Positions 5,837 to 9,988 of a DNA stretch of 9,988 bases are shown here, piece after piece. The notes beneath the pieces are model-generated. The model was given only the letters and a program-made list of their open reading frames with translations. It was not told the origin of the DNA and ran no database searches. Origin of the DNA: Solirubrobacterales bacterium (GTDB lineage: Bacteria > Actinomycetota > Thermoleophilia > Solirubrobacterales > Solirubrobacteraceae); assembly GCA_013813955.1 (NCBI GenBank), contig JACCQW010000179.1:1-9988 (forward strand). Direction: 5' to 3'. Numbering within the stretch: the stretch's first letter is position 1; each line of letters starts with the position of its first letter. The position numbers were made by a program, and so were the translations under genes.

Positions 5837-7503
5837 GCAGCACGCTGCGTGTCCTGCCGCTCGGCGGCCTGGGCGAGATCGGCAAGAACATGACCGTCCT
5901 CGAGTACGAGGACCGCATCGTCCTGGTGGACGTGGGGCTGCGCTTCCCGACGGCCGACATGATGGGCATCGACCTCGTGCTGCCCGACTTCGCCTACCTG
6001 CGCGGTCGCGTGGAGGACATCGAGGCGATCGTGGTCACCCACGGCCACGAGGACCACCTCGGCTGCCTGCCCTTCCTGCTGCGCGAGCTCGGCGTCCATG
6101 ACGCGCCGCCGGTCTACGGCGGCCCGCTGACCATGGCGATGGCACGCTCCAAGCTCGACGAGCACAAGCTCAGCAAGGACGTCGAGGTCGTCGACGTCAG
6201 GCCGGGCGAGCGGCTGGAGGCCGGCCCGTTCGACGTCGAGCTCGTCCACATGACGCACTCGATCCCTGACGCCAACGCCGTCGCGCTGACCACCGACCTG
6301 GGCACCGTGCTCGTCACCGGCGACTACAAGTTCGACCAGACGCCGGTCGATGGCGTCCCGGCCGATCTGACCCGGCTGGCCGAGCTCGGGCGGGAGGGGC
6401 TGCTGCTGCTCTGTGGCGACTCGACGAACGCCGACCGTCCCGGGTTCGCGCCCAGCGAGGCCATCGCCGGGCCCAACCTGCAGGACGTCTTCGGCCGCTG
6501 CGAGGGGCGGATCGTGGTGACGTCGTTCGCGTCGAACATCCACCGCGTGCAGCAGGTCGTCGACGCCGCGGAGAACCTCGGCCGCAAGGTCTGCCTCGTC
6601 GGGCGCTCCATGCGCAAGAACACCAACATCGGCCGCTCGCTGGGCCACATCAACGTGCCCGAGGGGCTGCTCGTAGGCCCCCGCGAGATCTCGGACTACC
6701 CAGACGAGAAGGTCGTCGTGATCTCCACCGGATCCCAGGGCGAACCGCTCAGCGCACTGCGGCGCATGGCGCATCGCGACCACCCGCAGGTCGAGCTGCA
6801 CGCCGGCGACACCGTGGTCTTCTCCGCCACCCCGATCCCGGGTAACGAGCGCGCGGTCAACGACACGATCGACCGCCTCTACCACATCGGCTGCGACGTG
6901 ATCACGACCAGTGACGCGCCGATCCACGCCTCCGGCCACGGCTATCAGGAGGAGATAAAGCTCATGCTCAACCTGACGCGGCCGAGGTACGTCATGCCCT
7001 TCCACGGCGACCACAAGCGCATCCACCTGCACGCACGGCTCGCCGAGTCGGTCGGCATCGATCCCGCGGCGATCTTCAAGGGCGAGAACGGGCTGCCGCT
7101 CGAGCTCGACGAGCGTGGCGCACGGTTCACCGACAAGGAGCAGGCCGGGATGATCTTCGTCGACGGCGTGGACATCGGGGACGTCACCGACGTCGCGATG
7201 CGCGACCGGCGCATGCTCTCGGCCGACGGCATCTTCGTCGTGGTGGCCACGATCTCCGAGCAGGACGGCTCGTCGGTGGCCGAGCCCGAGGTCATACTGC
7301 GCGGGGTGCCCTTCCCCGCCGAGGCAGGCAAGCTGCTCGGCGAGCTGCGCGACACGGTGGAGGCCTCGCTCGCGCGCGCGGCCAAGGACGAAATCCGCGA
7401 GATCGACCTCCTGCAGCAGGTCCTGCATGACGACCTGGCGGCGTTCGTCTACGAACGCCTGCGCCGTCGCCCGATGGTGCTGCCGGTCGTCGTCGAGGTC
7501 TAA
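5833..7503 (+). CDS. rnj: Ribonuclease J (metallo-beta-lactamase/beta-CASP RNase)
   Basis: RNase J combines endonuclease and 5'-3' exonuclease activity in rRNA maturation and mRNA decay. At 556 residues it has the usual length. The metallo-beta-lactamase core shows LGGLGEIGKNM (10-20), the zinc motif HGHEDH (70-75), H142 in THSIPD and D164 in TGDYKFD. The beta-CASP domain has SFASNIHRVQ (231-240), the GRSM stretch (257-260) and HASGHG (365-370). PFHGD (389-393) supplies H391, the last metal ligand. A C-terminal dimerisation domain follows from about 440 to the end. The start is TTG at 5833, whose TTGA contains the dapA stop, a 4-base overlap implying translational coupling. A G-run around 5820-5825 can act as ribosome binding site. 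The dapA-rnj pair is also adjacent in mycobacteria. It is followed by a strong hairpin at 7517-7543. Confidence 0.96.
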   Translation: MSSTLRVLPLGGLGEIGKNMTVLEYEDRIVLVDVGLRFPTADMMGIDLVLPDFAYLRGRVEDIEAIVVTHGHEDHLGCLPFLLRELGVHDAPPVYGGPLTMAMARSKLDEHKLSKDVEVVDVRPGERLEAGPFDVELVHMTHSIPDANAVALTTDLGTVLVTGDYKFDQTPVDGVPADLTRLAELGREGLLLLCGDSTNADRPGFAPSEAIAGPNLQDVFGRCEGRIVVTSFASNIHRVQQVVDAAENLGRKVCLVGRSMRKNTNIGRSLGHINVPEGLLVGPREISDYPDEKVVVISTGSQGEPLSALRRMAHRDHPQVELHAGDTVVFSATPIPGNERAVNDTIDRLYHIGCDVITTSDAPIHASGHGYQEEIKLMLNLTRPRYVMPFHGDHKRIHLHARLAESVGIDPAAIFKGENGLPLELDERGARFTDKEQAGMIFVDGVDIGDVTDVAMRDRRMLSADGIFVVVATISEQDGSSVAEPEVILRGVPFPAEAGKLLGELRDTVEASLARAAKDEIREIDLLQQVLHDDLAAFVYERLRRRPMVLPVVVEV

Positions 7504-7516
7504 GGGACGGCGCGAC

Positions 7517-7543
7517 GCCGGCGGTCACGCGCTGACCGCCGGC
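7517..7543. terminator. Bidirectional hairpin between convergent rnj and histidine kinase genes
   Basis: A perfect 11-bp inverted repeat, GCCGGCGGTCA (7517-7527) and TGACCGCCGGC (7533-7543), with a 5-base loop CGCGC. It starts 13 bases after the rnj stop. The kinase stop codon (7525-7527 on the minus strand) lies inside the stem, so the arm also encodes the kinase C-terminus. No T-run follows on either strand, which is common for hairpins at gene ends in GC-rich Actinobacteria. It is placed to end both transcripts or to protect their 3' ends. Confidence 0.6.
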
Positions 7544-8967
7544 AGCGTCACCGTGAAGCGCGTGCCGCGGGACGGGCCGGCGCCGTTGCCGGGTGAGTCC
7601 AGCGCGACGCGCCCGCCGTGGGACTCGGCGACCGCGCGGACGATCGACAGGCCGAGGCCGAACGAGCCGCCGCCGTCGCCCGCGCCACGCACGAAGCGCT
7701 CGAAGACCCGCCCGCGCAGCTCGGCGGGGATGCCCGGCCCGTCGTCCTCCACGACGAGCCGCACCTCGCCGTTGACGCGCTGCACCGCGGCACGCACGTG
7801 CGTGCCCTCCGGCGTGTGGCGGATCGCGTTCTCCATGAGGTTCAGCGCCAGCCGGTGCAGCTCGTCGCGCGCGCCGTCCACGATCGCGCGCCGGGCATCG
7901 ACGGAGACCTCGTGCTCGCCGGAGACCGGGCCGAGCTCGGCCGCCGCCTCGACGAGCACCTCGCCGACGTCGGTCGGCACATGCGGCGCCTGGCGCGCGG
8001 CGTCGGCGCGCGCGAGCAGCAGCAGGTCGGCCACCAGGTGGCGCATGCGCTGGGAGGAGCGCAGCGCCGAGCGCGCCGCCTCGCGCGGCTCGCCCTCGAG
8101 GTGGTCGGCCAGCAGCTCCAGGTTGGCCAGGACGCTGGTCAGCGGGGTGCGCAGCTCGTGCGAGGCGTCGGCCACGAACTCGCGCTGGCGGGCGAGCGCG
8201 GCCTCGGTCTCCGAACGCGACGCGTCCAGCGCCTGCAGCATCCCGTCCAGCGTCCGGGCCAGCTCTGCCACCTCGTCGTCGGCCTCGGCTTCGGGGATGC
8301 GCTGCGCGGGGTCGCGGGTGCGCTCGATCTCGCGCGCGGTGACAGTCAGCTGGGCTATCGGCGCCATGGCGCGGCGCGCGATCATCAGCCCCGCCAGCAG
8401 GGCGAGCCCGGCCCCGCTGAGCACGCCGATCACCAGAAACAGGCGCACGCGCTGGACCGTCGCCTCCACGTCGGCCAGCGGCCGGGCGTACTGGACGTAG
8501 AGGCGCTCGTTGATCGGGGCGACACGGGGGAGGGGGCGGGTCTCCACGCGGTAGCCCCCGAACTCGTTGCTGAACAGGTGCGGGTCCCCGAGGTCGGCAG
8601 TACGCTCGGTGGCCTTCACCACGCCGCCGCCGTCGGTGACGATCCGGATGATGGCCTGGCTGCCGCCGGCGAAGTAGTCGAGGTTCGGGCGAAAGCCGAT
8701 GAACTTGACCTCGCCCGTGGCCGAGTCCACGACGAGCCGCTCGAAGTCCAGCTCGGCCTGCAGCCGGTCCGCCGCGCTCGTGACCTCCTGGTCGAAGTCG
8801 TCGTGGATGCGCTGGGAGATCAGCGCACCCACGGCGCCGGCGAAGCCGCACAGGATCACGAGCGTGAGCAGCGCCGATCCGCCGGCCAGCCGCCAGCGGA
8901 TGGGGACCTGCCTAGGCGCGGAGAACGTAGCCCGCGCCGCGGATCGTATGGAGGAGTCGCGGCTCAT
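7525..8967 (-). CDS. Two-component sensor histidine kinase, membrane-bound with HAMP domain
   Basis: A 480-residue membrane kinase that should phosphorylate the adjacent response regulator. In order: N-terminal transmembrane helix (about 29-50), extracytoplasmic sensor region of roughly 120 residues (51-173), second helix (174-198), HAMP linker (199-250), and dimerisation domain with H-box FVADASHELRTPLTS containing H270. The ATPase domain follows, with N-box LNLMENAIRHTP (N380), G1 EDDGPGIP (408-413 region), F-box FERFVRG (422-428) and G2 GSFGLGLSI (434-442). The signal is unknown; the sensor region matches nothing I recognise. The start is uncertain. ATG 8967 overlaps the regulator gene by 56 bases and adds about 22 residues before the usual PIRWRLAGG beginning, where no ATG, GTG or TTG exists. 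A GGAAG about 7 bases upstream of 8967 could be its ribosome binding site. The stop lies inside the terminator stem. Confidence 0.92.
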   Translation of the reverse strand: MSRDSSIRSAARATFSAPRQVPIRWRLAGGSALLTLVILCGFAGAVGALISQRIHDDFDQEVTSAADRLQAELDFERLVVDSATGEVKFIGFRPNLDYFAGGSQAIIRIVTDGGGVVKATERTADLGDPHLFSNEFGGYRVETRPLPRVAPINERLYVQYARPLADVEATVQRVRLFLVIGVLSGAGLALLAGLMIARRAMAPIAQLTVTAREIERTRDPAQRIPEAEADDEVAELARTLDGMLQALDASRSETEAALARQREFVADASHELRTPLTSVLANLELLADHLEGEPREAARSALRSSQRMRHLVADLLLLARADAARQAPHVPTDVGEVLVEAAAELGPVSGEHEVSVDARRAIVDGARDELHRLALNLMENAIRHTPEGTHVRAAVQRVNGEVRLVVEDDGPGIPAELRGRVFERFVRGAGDGGGSFGLGLSIVRAVAESHGGRVALDSPGNGAGPSRGTRFTVTLPAVSA

Positions 8968-9592
8968 CGCCGGCTTCCAGCTTCCTTCTGAGGTTGGAGA
9001 CGAACACCTCGATGGTGTTGGTCGTGGCGAACGGATCGTAGCCCCAGACCTCCTCCAGCAGGCGCTGGCGCGGGACGACGATGCGCTCGTTGCGCATGAG
9101 GTACTCGAGCAGCTCGAACTCGCGCTGCGTGAGCTCGACGGGGCGCTCACCGCGGCGCACCTCGTGGGTGTCGGGGTTCAGCTGCAGGTCGCCGACGACG
9201 AGCGATGCGCTGCCGCGCGGCGGCCGGCGGCGCAGCAACGCGCGCAGGCGCGCGAGCAGCTCCTGGCGCTCGAAGGGCTTGACGAGGTAGTCGTCGGCGC
9301 CGGCGTCGAGCCCCTCGACGCGGGAATCCACCGCGTCGCGCGCGGTGAGCATGAGGATCGGGACGTCCCCGTCGTCGCGCAGGGTGCGCGCGACGTCGAT
9401 GCCGTCGACCTTCGGCAGGCCGAGGTCGAGGATGACCAGGTCCGGGGTGAACTCCCGGGCGTCGCCCAGGGCGGCCTCGCCGTCGTAGCTCGCCCGCGCC
9501 TCGTAACCCTCCATGCGCAGCGAGCGCAGCAGGACCTGGGCGATCTCCTGGTCGTCTTCGACGACGAGGACCCGTGGCGCACGTTCGTCCAT
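8912..9592 (-). CDS. OmpR/PhoB-family response regulator
   Basis: A 226-residue DNA-binding regulator. Receiver domain (about 1-120): acidic pair E12/D13 in VVEDD, phosphoacceptor D56 in ILDLGLP, T83 in MLTARD, and K105 in LVKPF. The winged-helix effector domain (about 130-226) has LTQREFELLEYL, RQRLLEEVWGYD, VFVSNLRRKLE and the terminal TIRGAGYVLRA, typical of the OmpR/PhoB class. The start is ATG 9592. GTG 9595 is directly upstream in frame but would overlap the GGAG and add one residue. A TAGTCT hexamer ends 6 bases before the ATG, and GGAG is only 2 bases away, too near for normal initiation, so a leaderless mRNA is likely. It is co-oriented and overlapping with the kinase gene, so the two form an operon. 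An 11-base tandem repeat just upstream may be an autoregulatory site. Confidence 0.95.
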   Translation of the reverse strand: MDERAPRVLVVEDDQEIAQVLLRSLRMEGYEARASYDGEAALGDAREFTPDLVILDLGLPKVDGIDVARTLRDDGDVPILMLTARDAVDSRVEGLDAGADDYLVKPFERQELLARLRALLRRRPPRGSASLVVGDLQLNPDTHEVRRGERPVELTQREFELLEYLMRNERIVVPRQRLLEEVWGYDPFATTNTIEVFVSNLRRKLEAGDEPRLLHTIRGAGYVLRA

Positions 9593-9598
9593 CACTCC

Positions 9599-9604
9599 AG
9601 ACTA
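9599..9604 (-). promoter_or_regulatory. Putative -10 element of the response regulator operon (leaderless)
   Basis: TAGTCT on the minus strand fits TANNNT and ends 6 bases before the ATG at 9592, the same spacing as before recD2. No -35 consensus is seen; the expected position (about 9622-9627) is occupied by the tandem repeat. Confidence 0.4.
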
Positions 9605-9608
9605 TGGC

Positions 9609-9630
9609 CCACCCTCAACTCAGGGTTAAC
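9609..9630 (-). promoter_or_regulatory. Tandem 11-base repeat, candidate operator for an OmpR/PhoB-type regulator
   Basis: Read on the minus strand, GTTAACCCTGA (9630-9620) is followed directly by GTTGAGGGTGG (9619-9609). Each unit begins GTTRA and the period is 11 bases, the geometry of OmpR/PhoB-family sites and similar to Streptomyces PHO boxes (GTTCACC repeats, from memory). The downstream unit's heptamer ends 8 bases from the -10, so the pair covers the -35 position as expected for an activator. Overlapping it are GGTTAACC, a perfect palindrome at 9624-9631, and ACCCT/AGGGT arms (9611-9615, 9622-9626). The site also contains the stop codon of the upstream phosphoesterase. Only GTT and A are fully shared between units, so it may be chance. 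Confidence 0.35.
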
Positions 9631-9988
9631 CGCCGGGCGCGAACAACCGCGCGTTGCGATCCGAGGCGCGCCCGCGGCTGCCCGCGGGGCGCCCGCCCTG
9701 GGAGTCGATGAACGCGAGCTCGCGTGCCGTGCCGGCCAGACCGCCGCCCGCATGGTCGACCACCCAGGTCTCCAGGGCGACGCCGCCGCCGCGGGTGGCC
9801 ACCAGGCGGAACATGCGCGCCTGCTGGGGGAAGTCGGCCAGCGACGCGGTGGTGACCTGCCAGACGCCGGCCCGGGGAGCGATCGCGTGGTCGTGGGTGT
9901 CGCCGGCCAGCGCGGCCACCACGCGGGGGTGGCGGTCCAGCAGCGCAAGCGTCCCGTCGTCCAGGCGCTTGTGCGCGACCACCACGAC
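9626..9988 (-). CDS. Metallophosphoesterase (calcineurin-like), C-terminal part
   Basis: The 120 visible residues are the end of a protein whose 5' part lies beyond the window. The stop is TAA at 9628-9626. VVVVAHKRL at the start looks like the strand and His of a metallophosphoesterase metal site, and AGDTHDH (visible residues 28-34) takes the place of the usual NGHTH motif. VWQVTTASLADFPQQARMF and WVVDHAGG resemble the C-terminal region of the actinobacterial PPA1498-type metallophosphoesterases, from memory (NTAS..D.PQQ.R, then a VDHA segment). A poorly conserved Gly/Arg-rich tail of about 25 residues ends the protein. The Asp in GDTH in place of His is unusual but may still bind metal. 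The nucleotide or phosphoester substrate cannot be told. It lies 33 bases upstream of the response regulator on the same strand. Confidence 0.7.
   Translation of the reverse strand, partial: VVVVAHKRLDDGTLALLDRHPRVVAALAGDTHDHAIAPRAGVWQVTTASLADFPQQARMFRLVATRGGGVALETWVVDHAGGGLAGTARELAFIDSQGGRPAGSRGRASDRNARLFAPGG

Noticed and set aside
5809..7428. 539-codon minus-strand frame opposite RNase J
   Set aside because: It is the mirror of a GC-rich coding frame, dominated by Val/Asp/Ala/His/Arg, with no domain signal. RNase J motifs on the plus strand are complete.
7618..8991. 457-codon plus-strand frame opposite the histidine kinase
   Set aside because: Antisense shadow with no recognisable motifs. 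The kinase H, N, G1, F and G2 boxes are all on the minus strand.
1..9988. Mobile element, CRISPR array, phage or defence island
   Set aside because: No transposase, integrase, terminal repeats, regularly spaced repeats or composition shift is seen; the genes are conserved housekeeping and regulatory genes.

Overview
This is a very GC-rich, gene-dense stretch of bacterial chromosome. It carries housekeeping genes in an actinobacterial order: a PNPase C-terminal tail, an M16 peptidase (pepR), dapB, a small lipoprotein, recD2 on the opposite strand, dapA, RNase J, and then a histidine kinase/response regulator pair on the minus strand with a metallophosphoesterase upstream of it. The order pnp-pepR-dapB and dapA-rnj is shared with mycobacteria and other Actinobacteria. 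Together with the extreme GC content, the GTG/TTG starts and the apparent leaderless starts, this suggests an actinobacterium. My best guess is the deep Thermoleophilia/Solirubrobacterales branch, but that is inference and no rRNA is present to confirm it.

Layout. Bases 2-82 hold the basic Gly/Arg/Asp-rich tail of an upstream gene, probably pnp. Bases 83-151 form a structured leader with two interleaved perfect inverted repeats. They are followed by the M16 zinc peptidase (152-1441), dapB (1497-2153) and a lipoprotein of unknown function (2251-2766). recD2 (4924-2774, minus) converges on the lipoprotein gene with 7 bases between the stop codons. A 54-base divergent intergenic region then serves recD2 and dapA. 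Each of these two genes has a -10-like hexamer 6-7 bases before its start codon and no free Shine-Dalgarno, so both may be leaderless. dapA (4979-5836) overlaps rnj (5833-7503) at a TTGA junction. A perfect 11-bp hairpin (7517-7543) separates rnj from the convergent kinase gene (8967-7525), which overlaps its response regulator (9592-8912). The regulator gene also has a -10-like hexamer at leaderless spacing, preceded by an 11-base tandem repeat of the kind bound by OmpR/PhoB-family regulators. The window ends inside a metallophosphoesterase gene (9988-9626, 5' part missing).

How the genes work together. DapA and DapB are consecutive enzymes of the diaminopimelate/lysine pathway, which supplies peptidoglycan precursor and lysine. 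PNPase and RNase J are both RNA-decay enzymes. RecD2 is a stand-alone 5'-3' DNA helicase. The two-component pair senses an unknown envelope or external signal.

No mobile element, CRISPR array, tRNA or rRNA is visible, and no intergenic stretch exceeds about 100 bases. I see no clear new multi-gene system. The points most worth a second look are regulatory: the interleaved repeats before pepR, the divergent leaderless pair, the repeat before the regulator gene, and the unclear start of the kinase.
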